From assembly GCF_037975245.1 (NCBI RefSeq), contig NC_092576.1, positions 15,177,111 to 15,241,110 on the forward strand: a stretch of DNA of 64,000 nucleotides, in the 5' to 3' direction. This stretch comes from Apostichopus japonicus (lineage: Eukaryota > Echinodermata > Holothuroidea > Aspidochirotida > Stichopodidae). Of this stretch, positions 22,513 through 35,700 are shown piece after piece. The stretch's first letter is position 1; each line of letters opens with the position of its first letter. The notes beneath the pieces are model-generated. The model was not told where the DNA came from and did not search any database. It saw only the letters and a list, made by a program, of their open reading frames with translations. The position numbers and the translations under genes were made by a program.

Positions 22513-23810
22513 ACATAGACGGGGATATCATTCCAACAAACATTTTTCTTTATCTTGATTAATAAGATTAATTCTTACTGAGGTACATGTTTCACATCAG
22601 CTCACGCATCTTAATACATTGCTTGGTGGTTATCACTATGATTTGTGTAAAGTTGTAGATTAGATTTTAATAAAATAGCGGAATCCAAAATGAGGTAAAA
22701 GTTGATAGGAACAGCTGATATTATTTAACTTCTATAAATATGAATCTTTGTTTCTTAAACGATAAATAACATATCTTTCCTGTATTGCTGTAAAACATCA
22801 TTTGGTTTATTAAACATACAGGCAACTTAACTAGGGGAACACTGACTGGTAAATTATAGCAATGGAACAGAAAGAAGGAGTTTATAGCTAGGCCGAGATT
22901 TGCAAAAGTACCCTTTGAGTTATAAGCCGCTGGTTCGACCTGTTCTAGTGGTAAACTTGTTATTTCCAGATATTAATCCAGATATTAATGGTTGGAATCT
23001 ATATTTACTACTTACTACATGTATTTACTATATTCATCCCTTTAATCTACTGATTCATATATATTGACATCCCTTTAATCCACTGAGTGTGTATTTAGTT
23101 GTGTTTAGTGACTACTTATACTTGCTTTATATTTCTACTTACTACAATGTATATATTCGTTTTCTATATTCATCCCTTTAATCTACTGATTCATGTATAT
23201 TAAGTGGTACTTATTTACTACATCCCTACATCACTGAATTATAACAATACTTCAGGTATGTGTGTATGTTTTGTATGTCTTTTAGATCTGTTTTGTATGT
23301 CTTTTAGATCCTCCTGCAAGCAGGAACTCGCGAAGAAGCCTCATTGGCTTGCTTATCAAAGTTGCATGCTGACCGAAGTCAGTCTCTTACATTCATATTT
23401 AACGTCCATGATTATGAATTGTCAACAACTCTGTAACTGGACGACACACATTAATCTTGGAGCGGCTCGAACTGGGGACCTTATGATTGAAAGGCACCGG
23501 CGTTAACCACTGAGCTAACACTCATAACACGTACCAGCCATTCCCTGCAGGCTCAACATAGACAACTGACACTCCTCACTCCCCCCAACAAAAAAAGAAA
23601 GAACATAAAGACAAAAACATAATTATCCCCCGAGGATCTCTCTCAGGATACACGTGAGGTCGATCGGGAGTAAAACTCCTTTACTATTATTAAATCTGGA
23701 ATGTCCGTACAGTGTGGTCATTGACTTTACTTATACCTTACTGCTGTCTCCATCTCATTGAGTACGTCCCTGCACGTTAGGATAAAAGTCTTCTCAAGAA
23801 ACGTTTATTA
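22513..23810. repeat. Diverged duplication, copy B
   Basis: Second copy of 19443-20900. It carries an inserted tRNA-derived SINE at about 23260-23535, which is absent from copy A, so the insertion came after the duplication. Confidence 0.65.
23260..23535 (-). mobile_element. tRNA-derived SINE
   Basis: On the minus strand, an RNA polymerase III A box (TAGCTCAGTGGTTAACGC, 23501-23518) is followed about 35 bases later by a B box (AGTTCGAGCC, 23464-23473). The tRNA arms do not pair well, so it is not a functional tRNA. Downstream comes a GC-rich body (gcgagttcctgcttgcagga) and a tail of two direct repeats of about 22 bases (ttttgtatgtcttttagatc on the plus strand). This fits a SINE. Confidence 0.6.
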
Positions 23811-25200
23811 CCATTATAACACATTATGACTCGAACTTTTTTATTTTTATGTTCCTTTTGTTAGTGACTTAAATCACTGATGTCTTCCCAAATACTACAG
23901 GTCTACTAAATACGTGGCACTTACCAGCCAACCACCAGATTCTTGATCCAGCAGATATGATTGATACAGCTTATTGGTGTCAGGAATCCAGACCACTGAG
24001 AGAATACAATAGTATATTTTGTATACGATGAATGAAACAATATTCAAGTATTATTGACTGGCTGACATTAATCAATCCAAATGGTAAACATATGTGAGCT
24101 TCTAATGGAACCTGGTGCATAAATCTAACATTTAAGAGTGACGTCATAGCCTTGAGACTAAGCCGGTCTTGATTTATACTCGTAAACAAGAAATGTCAAC
24201 TGAAATTTGCTGTTACTATCTCCTTTACTACGAAAATACACTTATATATATATAATATGAATGCCTTCAAAAGATGCATTGAAAGTAGAGTATTTCCAAA
24301 GCATTGATTTAGTGAATCTTTCCGACTAATATCACTCCCTTTCATTTTAGTCTTCAAAACTGGGGTGTTTAATCATATATTTGAATTAATTTGTAATAAT
24401 CGAAATAATTTTACCCTGGCTATTCAGCTCGTAAACTAAAGAACTTGATTAACCGGGATCGTGACTTTACGAAATATGGATGATTTTTTTTCTAAGAAAT
24501 GGATTGCACATGTGTGCATCACACATCTGACCATGGTCGTTTTATGTTCCCTATAAAACATACATAAGTAACTCTCAAATTCAACCATGGCAGTGTGAAC
24601 AAAGCAGAATAGTTGCTATAACCCTTAGTTATATCTCATATACACTGATTAGAAACATATTTTGTAAAAAAAAAAAAAAAACACAAATCGACTGTGTTTG
24701 TGATTTTATTATCCGCTTGGGAGAGGATGATAACTTGTAAGAGATCTAGTTGTTTCTTATATACGACTTTGGGAATTTGCAAATACTTCAGGTAAATAAT
24801 AATGTTTTTGCAAAATTGTTTGTATTTCTTGTATTTTGCAAGCGTCCAAAACACATCAAGAGGAGATTAGTGATTTACAAAAAAAAAAAAAAAGGCTCAA
24901 TCAAAAAGGAATATCACAAATATTCCAGAAGCAACCCACTTATCATAATCCATTTTCAAATCAATTACATAGTTATGTGATTTTTTAATTCTAAGAGCAT
25001 CACCTATACACATGACATGACGACACGTGTAAACAAGGTACTGTACCATGCATACTGAACCACAACTAATATTCTTCGCTGGATTCGCAAAGTATTAATG
25101 ATTATCCCTTTTTTGTCAATCTTACTTCATTTTACATTTACCTATGTAAGTAGCCTTACATGGTATTAGTGTTTAACTTTCCATATTTGATGAAATCACG
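23811..25200. other. Non-coding AT-rich DNA
   Basis: No gene is recognised. Poly-A runs of about 15 bases occur at 24667 and 24880 and could be tails of old retroposed fragments. Confidence 0.45.
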
Positions 25201-25224
25201 TTGACCCTCTCCTTTGTCGTACAG

Positions 25225-25479
25225 GTAAATACGTCACACATTTATGTATGTTATCTACTAACAGTACAGATGCTTTCACTTCTAGAACTTTTAAAACGCC
25301 AATATAAAATGATTGATCAATATGTAAAATATACCACACCTGTAACATCTCGAGATTTCAATGCGGATAAAGATGGTCCAATAGGTATAGATGAAGGCAG
25401 CAGACAATCACTTAGACTGAAATCACAGAAAAGACAACAAATCATAAAATACAGTAACACAGTAACAAACTTCAGCTAA
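25225..25479 (+). CDS. Possible terminal exon of an unknown plus-strand gene
   Basis: A strong polypyrimidine acceptor (ccctctcctttgtcgtacag) is followed by an 84-codon open frame to a double stop (TAATAG). The product begins with a mildly hydrophobic stretch, then a polar, charged tail (for example GIDEGSRQSLRLKSQKRQQ) with plausible codon use. No domain is recognised and no upstream exon is linked. It might be a cytoplasmic tail, but this is a guess. Confidence 0.3.
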   Translation, partial: VNTSHIYVCYLLTVQMLSLLELLKRQYKMIDQYVKYTTPVTSRDFNADKDGPIGIDEGSRQSLRLKSQKRQQIIKYSNTVTNFS

Positions 25480-27700
25480 TAGTCATGATTACAACCATCC
25501 CCCCTGCCCCCCCCCCCAATGGATCAAGAAATATTCCTGTGTATTATTCAATACATAGATTAATTAATAACCTCTCAAGTTTGAGACCAATAATCATAAA
25601 CAATATAGAAGTCTCTACATGTTAATTCTGCTACGTACATATGAAGGGAAGTGTCATTTCCTCTGAACAAGACCAAAGACAAAGCTTACAATATTTGTAA
25701 AAGTAATATCTGTTCAAATAATATGTATTGTTTACCAAGGTTGATTATTATACTTAGCCTCTATGTTCCTCGACAGTTTTCATTTTTGAAGTCACTGTAC
25801 TAACATTATGAATATAACATGATATATTCATGAGGTTATTAACATGAAAGAAGCTTTTATCGAGATCAACGCTAACGATTTAACTAGCTATCATCGATCG
25901 GAAACTCAAACTTCAAACATGGATGTAATATTTCGTGTATTGTAACCTGTTCTAGTACTGTGAACAGATATACCCCTACACCCAACCGGACCTTTAATTA
26001 ATGGATGATGAATAAGTAATTCCGTCCGTCATCACGTGATCTGTCTGTTGCCTTACATATAATGAACCTATGCAGAAAAGTAATCTTCCTCTTGTACAAG
26101 GTTCTACGTTAGGAGACGGAAGGACACATAGAGGAACTGGGTGATGACCCGGAAGTGGGTAAGCGGGGCGCTGTGCTAAATGCTACTAAATTTACCATGT
26201 TAGGTAGACGGTCAAATGTACGATTTGAGAGGAGACATGTTATAGAGGAATAATTAAACTTAAAATGTTCTCATGACAACATAACCTTTCTATAACATTG
26301 TTAATAGACACGTTAATAATTAAACATGAAAATCAAGTTTGTAATTATCATTAATAAAGATAAGTATAATTCTCTCAAGTTAAACGAAATATTTTAATAT
26401 ATGGGTGTTATGTTTGCCCTCAGCATCACTCTATAATTCTACAGTTTTAAGTTTATTCACCTCAATGCAAATATCAGTCTGATTGTTAAGTCAAGTTGCA
26501 TTAAATATGCAGGATTTTTTATCAATTTTCTTTAGCAGGTTATAAGTGAAGTACTAAGTTATGAATGATGATTAAATCATTTTGCTCAACTGTCTTAGTA
26601 GTTAAAATGCTACCTACAGTTTTTCAGAATGCAATTGTAATTACTCTCTCAAACACCAATCATATCCTACCCTGTTACGTAACATTGAAGTATGTAACTT
26701 GTAGCATGTATCATCGTCTACATTAAACGCCTACAAATCATAATATCTACATTGAACTATTTAAAGCACAGAGCCCAGATATGTCTATACAACTCGGTAT
26801 AATAAATGTGGACGGGCGAGCAACAAACATTACATAAAGGGTCTCTATAAAAGCATACATGTAGTTCAATAAGAAGTCGCAAGTTGGGGGGGGGGGAGGT
26901 GAGGGGGGGGTAGAACTTCCAGTAGGTTTGTTGCGATATAAAAGTTTCCATGTCTAAGTATAATAATGCTTGTATTTTTGTCAATGTTTTGTAAGCTATG
27001 CTGATTTGAGAATGCATTTTAGAATACAGATACGTATTCATGAGTGCAGTTACTTCTTCAGACATATATTAAGATGTATATTATGGCAAACCACGCCTAT
27101 TTTTAATTCAACATATGGCGTAAATTAGGCCAAATATAAGTGAAAATAAGAGAAGTATTGACAAAAGGTTGTTTCTTTTTCTTTTGAAATTTCATTTCCC
27201 TAAAAAGTCTAGAGGCATTTACAAGAGATAAAAATCTGAAAAACAATTAACTCTCAATAAGAAAACTACATTTCAACAATATATGACTCCAAGAGGGTTG
27301 GTTGCCAACAAAATCAGTGGGTCATTGCGTAAATCGTGCACACAATTTCGGTTTCAAACGTAAAATTTATTGTGTTGTTCCTTGATGAACAGTTAAAATC
27401 AAAAGCCAAAGAAACTCCAAACATCGGAGTAATCATTTTGTATAAATTAATGACCTAAGATAGAGTCCTGTTGAGTGTTTAAATATATGTAGAAGAATCA
27501 CATGAACAATTAAACAAGATGGGTTTCTCTGTTTAAATATTTAAATGAAAGAAAACTGAATTGTTAGTTCTTGGCTAACATTGTTGTAAAAAAGAGAGGT
27601 ACAGGTTTACCGATTGTCAAGGTGACCTTCAGCGGTACATGTGTTTGATGTTTTCAGGGTAACTAAGAGATATAACAGAATATGTACTTTGTACAGGTGT
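25480..27700. other. Non-coding DNA, nothing recognised
   Basis: AT-rich with a G-rich run at 26886-26911. Short open frames show no domain or splice context. Confidence 0.45.
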
Positions 27701-27707
27701 TCGCATT

Positions 27708-28767
27708 ATAGCCCGGCAGCCCAGTGCATTTTGATCAAATGAACGAGGTACCAATATCTGAGTATTGGAACATTTGTGGAAAAAAACCCAGTATATCCAA
27801 AAGTGGATGTCTACCGTGGTCCCTCTGCTGCATGTGGCACATGGGGCCGGTTAAAGGGGGCCCAAAAATGCATCTGATCAAACGAACGAGGTACCACTTG
27901 AAACCAATGTCAACATAATGCATGAATGCCACATAGTACTGAATGGCCCATGCCAGACACATTTTCTGCTGCAAAGGGCCCGCCAGACGCCCCAAAAGGG
28001 CTCCTGAAAATGCATTTGATCAAACGAACGAGGTACCACTTGAAACCAATGTCAACTTAATCCATGAATGCCACACAGTACTGAATGGCCCATGCTAGAC
28101 AAATTTTCTGCTGCTAAGCGCCCGCCAGACGCCCCAAATATGGCCCAAATGCCAATTATCGAAGCATTGACCCAGATTAAATATTCAAGGTACCACTCAA
28201 AACCGGTTTGGAATGTTCGGGTTGATCTTACAGACTATGTAAATCCTCATGCCAGACAAATTTTCTGCTACAAAGGGCCCGCCAGACGCCCCAATAGGGC
28301 CCCTAAAAATGCATTTGATCAAACGAACGAGGTCCCACTTGAAACCAATGTCAACTTAATGCATGAATGCCACAAAGTACTGAATGGCCCATGCCAGACA
28401 AATATGGCCCAAATGCCCATTATCGAAGCATTATCAAGTGGTACCTCGTTCGTTTGATCAAATGCATTTTTAGGGGCCCTTTTGGGGCGTCTGGCGGGCC
28501 CTTTGCAGCAGAAAATGTGTCTGGCATGGGCCATTCAGTACTATGTGGCGTTCATGCATTAAGTTGAAGTTGGTTTTAAGTGGTACCTCGTTCGTTTGAT
28601 CAGATGCATTTTTGGGCCCCCTTTAACCGGCCCCAGGGGCCACATGCAGCAGAGGGTCCACGGCAGACATCCACTTTTGGATATACTGGGTTTTTCCACA
28701 AATGTTCCAATATTCAGATATTGGTACCTCGTTCGTTTGATCAAAGTGCACTGGGCTACCGGGCTAT
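27708..28767. mobile_element. 1.06-kb fold-back (palindromic) transposable element
   Basis: The two ends are inverted copies, starting ATAGCCCGGCAGCCCAGTGCA on the left and ending with its near-complement. Inverted arms of about 300 bases (27708-28020 against 28450-28767) carry the same landmarks in mirror order. Inside are repeated units of about 140-170 bases containing gatcaaacgaacgaggtacc, gcatgaatgccaca and gggcccgccagacgcccc. All open frames over it are by-products of the repeats. It encodes nothing and is a non-autonomous element. Confidence 0.85.
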
Positions 28768-31700
28768 TACAATGTGATTGATAGGTCATATATCAAGGAT
28801 ACAATGAATATGGTGAAATGTAGACAGCGTGCTTGTTGGTAAAGATTACAATGAAAGGAAAGTTAACATTACTAGTAGGACCAGGGAGTTGTTAACAGCT
28901 CCCTGGTGGGACTGTGTGTAGACTATAATTGTTAGATGTACCAGTGAGTTGTTATGGAACTCCCTGGATGTACAAAGTCAGTGTAGATATAGGCAGAGAA
29001 AAATGACACATTTGGATTATACGGTTCAGCCATGACCCTGATTTAAAACATCTTGGTATCAGTGTGCGAAGTTTATTGTAGGTCGTTTGATTATTTAACT
29101 GGGATCTGCTCTGTAAACATATTATGCTCTGTTTAAATAGTTTAGATCATTAAGTTGGGATGAGATAGAGGGCATACAAGATGGTTTTGTCAAAGCAGGT
29201 TGTTTAGATCAAAGATTTTAATTAATACAATTATATCCTAACAAAAAAATACTTGAAATCATATATTTTATTAGCAGATAGTGGGATTATTATAAGGGGG
29301 GGGGGGGGGGGGGGGGGGAGAGGGATTTAATGTTCCAACGATATGAGACAAGGGTGATATCCAATGATATAATGATGCGATGAGTAGGTATCGTTATGTA
29401 AGGATCATTATGTTTCGCGATACTCGTGAATATGGGGTATTTCAGTTTAATTTTACCGGGGTAAGCAGAGGACGTGAAGGAGATGATACATTTGTAAAGA
29501 AAAGCTGACAAATAGCTTCGCTACTAAGACTATATATATGAGAAGTTTTACTTTCTTTTCGACCGGGAAGATCAGTCGAAAGTTTTCTCACCAGGTTACA
29601 GAAGAGAGGAGACGACGAAGTAGAAATGATACTAACAAACTAATGTATTCATATGATGTAAATATTAGGAACCATTATATGTATATTGCTTGGTACAGAG
29701 TCTACACATAATGAATCGGGCAATGAATGTATTCATGTCAACCAACAAAGTACTACGTGTGTTCAATAGGCCGGTGTCATTGTTTTGTTATGGACTGTTA
29801 TGTGATTAGCAGATTATACACAAAGGAAACAATGAACTTGATGAAGTATAGACAATAATGATAAATGTACACAGTGAAAGGTAGTGTTACAAGAAACAAA
29901 CCTACTTTTCTCGTGTCTATGTATTTTCTATCTTGCCAGCTTTACCGTTATAAAATGTTTCTTACTTTAATGTTTAAGCTGGGAGGTCCTTGGTTTGTGT
30001 AATTTAAGTATCAGTTTATTGCTGGCTGCGAGAGTTGGTTCTTGCTGCCGAGGCTTTATGTAAACAGTTCCGGTGGACAAGGCCGCCTTTGTTCTTAGTA
30101 TACGGGGAACTTTTGGGGGTACATAGACAGTAGGGCGTGGTTAGCTGATATACGTATAGCATTTTAGAGAGCGTTGACCGGCTGTAATTGGGTTATGGCG
30201 TTTGTCAATCTTACTAGCTATTTCTTAATTGGTCAGTTAATCGTGTATAGGATTCTACACAGTTACGGGGTTATTTATAATGTCGTGCAAGGGGCGATTT
30301 TAGGCATTAAGTTGGGGTATATTTAGTGTAAGTTTCTAGGCAGAATCTATGTCGAATTTGTACGGTGTTTTAGGGACTTAGATTATTTCTGGCTTCTGCA
30401 GAGGATCGAGTTATGCACTCTGCAGCTGCGCTGTGTAACTGCTTGTGCCTGCACAAGGTCGTCGCAGCGTAGGGTTCTCGGGCTGACGAATCGCATCGTT
30501 AGCTGCGCTGCGTTGTCCTTACGCTGTGTCACCCTTGACGCAGTACCTATAGTTAGGCTGCGTTGTGCCTGCGCTGCGTTGTCCTTGACGTAGCGCCTAT
30601 AGTTAGCTGCGGTGCTAGGGAGCTTACATATTAGGGCTAGTTAATGTACGCCACCCTTGTATTGTGTTTAGGTTTTATTGTATTATTTTCTATATATATT
30701 ATTTGTTTATTACTTTACGGGAGATGTACGACAAGTACATTGTATATATAATTATACTTTCAAAGATCGTAATGCACTGTTAGTGTATTTTATTCAACGG
30801 TGTCCTCGAGTCTCTCTCTATACCACCCTTCCTTACTTGCCAACTGGGTACTTCACCACACTACAGAAGCGGAAAGCGTTACAGTACACGGTCATATATA
30901 CAACACGGTGTATATATGGAAAATGGCGACATAGATAGTGTACGTCTGTGCAAGGAATATGGATGGGAGCAGGGAGAATTTGCAGAACAAAGTACATGTT
31001 GAGAAGGGGAGGGAGAGGGGAGGGGGAGAGAGTGGTAAGAGGGATGAGAGCGAGGGGCGAGGGCAGAGGTATGAGCAGGGTTGAAAAAAAACCCCGTTGA
31101 AGCAGCGTTGTGATAAAATACATGGGTAATATTCTAAACAACTAAGTTACAAGAATCGTTCATTTATCATCGGTCAAGGAGTTTAGACCCACCACAAGGT
31201 GAGCAGGGTAAGGTTAGAGGGGTGCGTATGGGTTGAGGAAACTGGTTCTGGTATGAGAGGTACGGATGTATAAAGGTGTGAGTGGGACAAAAAAAAAACT
31301 GTGAGGGAGCAGTTATAGGGTGAAGGGGAATGCCGTGCTAAATAGGGTTGTTGTATAACGCAAAGGGGTGTGTGGGGTTGATGTTAACAGATTAAGATGA
31401 AAAAGGGCTTCATAACAAAGGTAATCTATTTTTAAGATGTCTTTTTATGTTGCTATGATTTGTTTGGTGAATTTGAGATGAAATAGGGCCCTAATTTTTA
31501 ATATGCATTGACAACTATTATTTCTTTCTTCAAATAGAAAAAAAAACATTTGTTTTTGCCAAACCATCTAAAGATAATAAGTTAAACAAGTAAGCAATTT
31601 TTATTTCGTTCATGGATTTGTAATATTCTTTCTTTGTTTTTGCCAGTTTTGAAGAAGTTTTAAAACCGGGCAGTCAAGTGTATTTGATCTTTGCTGGTTT

Positions 31701-32450
31701 ATTTTTAGTCTCTTATTTTCTTTCTTGGTTTTTATTTTATTAATTTATTTCGTTTAACCTAATACATAAGGTGTCTCCACCTCTCATTATCTCTCATTTT
31801 ATCTGATTTATCTTTTCAAACATTGATGATCAATTATTTGTCTAAATTAAAAACAAATGTTATTTCCTTTGTCTAAAAACAATTCTATATAACGAATTAA
31901 ATAAATGCCTTATAACATTCAATAAATCATTTTGTCAATAATATCTTTTATCCACAACAGTAATTGAATTTCAATCTCTTGTATTTATTCATAATTTTTA
32001 TCTCAATAACTTTACTTTAATTAATGTATTTTATTCTTGAATTTCTAAAACAAAAGCCAGTGGGCTTATTCTAAAAATTAGCATTTAGAGATTTTCATGT
32101 TTGACCCAGTGACCTCATTATTATTCATGAGATGAGCACCAAAATCACTAGGGTTCTTCTACTCTGTATGGCACATATATGTACCAAGCATGACTTCAAT
32201 CCAACATGCCATTGTTGAGTTATTGTGTTTACGAGCCAAGGGCGTCACATACATACACACACACACACACCCACACACGCAATCACCATCGCATAGATTC
32301 CTTGAGCCTTCGGGCAAGGAATTTTAAAAGCAGTATACTGATTTTCATATCTTAATTAGTAGCATTGTATTTTGTTAAGTTTAATTCATTTAACTAAATA
32401 TTTTAAAAACTCACTCACCAGTTATTACTGTATTCATCATTACTATCTAT
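28768..32450. other. Non-coding DNA downstream of the receptor gene
   Basis: No gene is recognised. It holds a short hairpin (ccagggag/ctccctgg, about 28879-28906) and a 23-G run at 29296-29318. Repeated GCTGCGCTGCGTTGTCCTT words lie at about 30410-30620. A purine-rich G/A tract lies at 30990-31080 and a CA microsatellite at 32251-32275. The stretch 32100-32320 resembles the end of the repeat family seen at 49.2 and 62-63.8 kb. Confidence 0.45.
29296..29318 (+). repeat. Run of 23 consecutive G
   Basis: Uninterrupted G homopolymer, able to form G-quadruplexes and prone to length error in sequencing. Confidence 0.95.
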
Positions 32451-32495
32451 AGTTGTATTACACAATGTTATATTTAATAGACATATATCTACATA

Positions 32496-32501
32496 TTTAT
32501 T
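32496..32501 (-). promoter_or_regulatory. Candidate AATAAA polyadenylation signal
   Basis: On the minus strand AATAAA lies about 15 bases after an in-frame TAG (32515-32517) at the end of the last LRR-like exon. It would serve a transcript that does not splice at the overlapping GTAAGT donor. Confidence 0.35.
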
Positions 32502-32513
32502 AATTATACTTAC

Positions 32514-32722
32514 TACAGTTTCTTGAATCTTTGAGAGTGTTGTACATAGTTTAATATTCCATTAACTTCATGTTCATTCATTTCACTTCCATTATCTGTC
32601 TGTATGAACAACTCCTCAATTGATGTTAGGATTGGTAGAGAGAGACCAGAGGAGAGGATAATGTTCCCATCTTCATCAATCTCACTAAAGGACAAGACTA
32701 GATTCACACAGTGTATGGGAAT
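32514..32722 (-). CDS. Receptor exon 12: LRR-like module (second IPI-type exon)
   Basis: The acceptor ttattttccttcag precedes ATT CCC ATA. The 69 residues (IPIHCVNLVLSFSEID..., LPILTSIEELFIQ...) align with exon 8 (38331-38536), so the two are a duplicated module. At its end an in-frame TAG overlaps a GTAAGT donor. Splicing there gives phase 2, as in exon 8, while failing to splice ends the protein. No following exon was found downstream. Confidence 0.7.
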
Positions 32723-35700
32723 CTGAAGGAAAATAATTAATATAATTAATATCATCATGTTTGTTTACAGGATTGATATATGTTTCTAGATTATTAGAGA
32801 AACAGAAGCTAAATAGGCTTTAGGAAGGATTTATATTAAGAAAACAAATATTATGGATTGAAATTAGATATTAAAAATGGAAGGATAGTTACATGAATTA
32901 CCATAGTCAACATCTATGGAGGTGCATGAATAGTGAAGTTGTTAGTTATTTTTCTGATTAATGCTGATATTATCTAATTTAATAAATAAGTTTTGTCATT
33001 AACTTTAATGGGCCTATATCCCAACGTTTCAAGTTTTGAATCTCAAATTACGTGTCTGGTATTATTTTGTGTCATATTGCTGTTGTGTCTGCTACGTTTT
33101 AAATAATCATTGACACAAACTAGTGTTTAGTTGCAAAGTAAATGTCTCAGTTAACAAGTTACTGAAATATTGTAACAACTCTTTGTTGTTTATTTTTCTA
33201 GACTCAATAGGCTCAGTAGTTTATTAGTGTATTAATATTAATTGTTTGTATGTATGGTCATATTGTAAGTTTGAATTCATAAAATAAATAAACTTGTATT
33301 GATGTATTTATTCAACATATGCCTTTATGTTTTACTTACGTCATGATTGGATGCTTCCACCAGGATCTCTATGACTGACCTCTGTACAGACTCACTGATG
33401 TCTCTCTTGATGGACAAATCACCTGAACACATCTCTGCAATAGTCTGGATGTCATCAGGCTATTGAAAGAATAAACAGTAATTATTAAGTGGAATAATAT
33501 TAATGCAAACTTGAGACGTTAAGGAGACAATGATATTTTGTGTTAATAGAGAAGATTAATAGATTAATTAATTCAGCAGACATTTAAACAAACCTCAACA
33601 TTTTGCTGCTTAAAGTTGATTGCTTGCAAATATTATGAACCTTTTCTGTAATATGAACACACCAATCTGATACCATGTTTAAAATGGAAAAAATGCAGCG
33701 ACGTTGCCCGAGGGGAGGGGGGAGGGGAAATGGGAGCGCTCTCTCCCCCCTTTTAGTACCCCGTAAATAAAATGTATATAAAAGCAGGAAATATCATTAA
33801 ATCCCTCTTTGCTGCTAGATGGAAGCTAAGCGACCCTTTTCAATCTACGTAGTGCAATACTCTTATTATTGTTTATTCCTGTAATGTGAGAGGCATTTTG
33901 GGCAAACATTTTTCTTTGTACATCATGGCGCTCCGTTAAGTGAAAGAATGCTCCCTTTGTTAGAAATGCCGGTGTTAAAATTCTGCGTCCCTCCCCCTCC
34001 CCTTCTTTCAAAGGTCTAGCTATGTCCCAGGTATAATGTCAGCTACTGGAGCATTCAGATTGAATCAAACGTAAATTTAAAAACGAATTTAAGCTAGAAA
34101 TGACAGAAAACAGTTTGAAGCACATGTGCCATAAGGTCATTGCATATTTCAATAATTATGTGATATATGTATAGAAGTAAAAATGGTATATCTGGCAAGA
34201 AATAAATCACCTTCACACAACCATATCTACTATAGAGTATCGAGCAAGATCTCGGGAATGAGAAATATGGAATAGTTTTGTCCTTCCTGTGAGAATCACA
34301 TTTTCTGCCTGCGGAATATTCCATACCGGGAGACAATACACATCGAGAACCCCGATAGGATGATGGCTTTACTTAGATAATTGGCCGCACCTTCTTCCCA
34401 CCCACCCTAATTCCACTTTACATATTACTATTGAATGCACAGAATACAAATATTAAATATAAAAGTAACAAATATTACCAACCTTGCTCCATTTACCAGA
34501 TTTGAAATCAAGATAACAGGCTTCACCTGATGATATAACTGTACAAGAATATATGAATACAACTAAATTAATAAAAAAGATAATTATACATAGAACATAT
34601 GTGATGTGTAATTTAAAAATTGCTTATTATACAACACTTAATTTTATTCCGGCCATTTGATTGGTCAATTGCTCGTCGATTGCATGCAAAATCCGCTCTA
34701 TTGCACGCTATGAAATAGAACCATGCGTTATACTCTTTTGATAGTACTTTTTTCAATGGTAAGAGCAGAGAAACCTGTCTGTTCAAAACAATCTGTTGCA
34801 TCAGTGCATTTTACATCCAATTATATCCAAATTTGAAGGTGTTGTATAAAACAAATAATGAATGGTTTCCATTCGTGCAATAGTGCAAATATTTCAAATA
34901 TGTGCACTATTGCACTCATAACCATTCATTATTTGTATAGTATTCCATATTTCATTTCCATAAGCTGCATTTGCTAACAGTTATATACAATGGAAATGTA
35001 CGGTACTATCTCGTCAACAAAATTAAACCAATGATGTGTGTGACAAATAACTCACACTGAATTAAATCAACTGATGACAAAGAAGGTGGGCAGGGGGGGG
35101 GGAGGGTGGTGAATCCTTTCAATAAAGTGTTCTCTGTGTTCCCTAGGCTAATACCTCTAGCGCACAGTCCTTATTTTTATTCAAATAATTATTTTTTTTA
35201 GTATCTAAGGAGAGTAATTTACTATTATTAGTGTTTATGAGTTTACACAAACACAAACATTTAGTTAACTGACCATCGATGGATTTACTTCTTTGAATTC
35301 AGTTTCAGGTTTGTATTTCAAAGGCGAGAGAATGTTTAAGAAAACTGACCCTTCCACTTTCATGGAGATCTAAGGGCTGTTGCCTTCTATTGCCGATTAC
35401 CGGTAGAAACAAAAAGCAAATGTATTTTTCTTCTAGTAGACATTAAGAACAAAAACACAGGGTGAGTCGATTAACAATTGTCTGTCAAAGTCGGTATTAT
35501 CTCTGTAACATAAGCCCCATATTACGGTTTTTAACAGGACTGCTCTCAATAGACTGTACAATAACTGATGTTTGTTGTCATTGGGACCTTGATTTTAGCC
35601 AATCGAGTCTTTAAGGACTGGTATGTTTTGACAAACTTGTGACTAAAGTTGTAATATTCTAGGTCTGTTTATAACAGCTTAGATCACGAATCCTAAGATA

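Noticed and set aside
23464-23520. Functional tRNA gene
   Set aside because: A and B boxes are present, but the acceptor and anticodon arms do not pair; it is a SINE head.
27724-28781. Open frames of 64-129 codons on both strands as genes
   Set aside because: All lie inside the fold-back element and repeat each other, so they are by-products of its modules.
34483-34538. Alternative reading of exon 10 in phase 0
   Set aside because: It runs through the donor without fitting exon 11 and loses the phase match; the phase-1 reading fits both neighbours.
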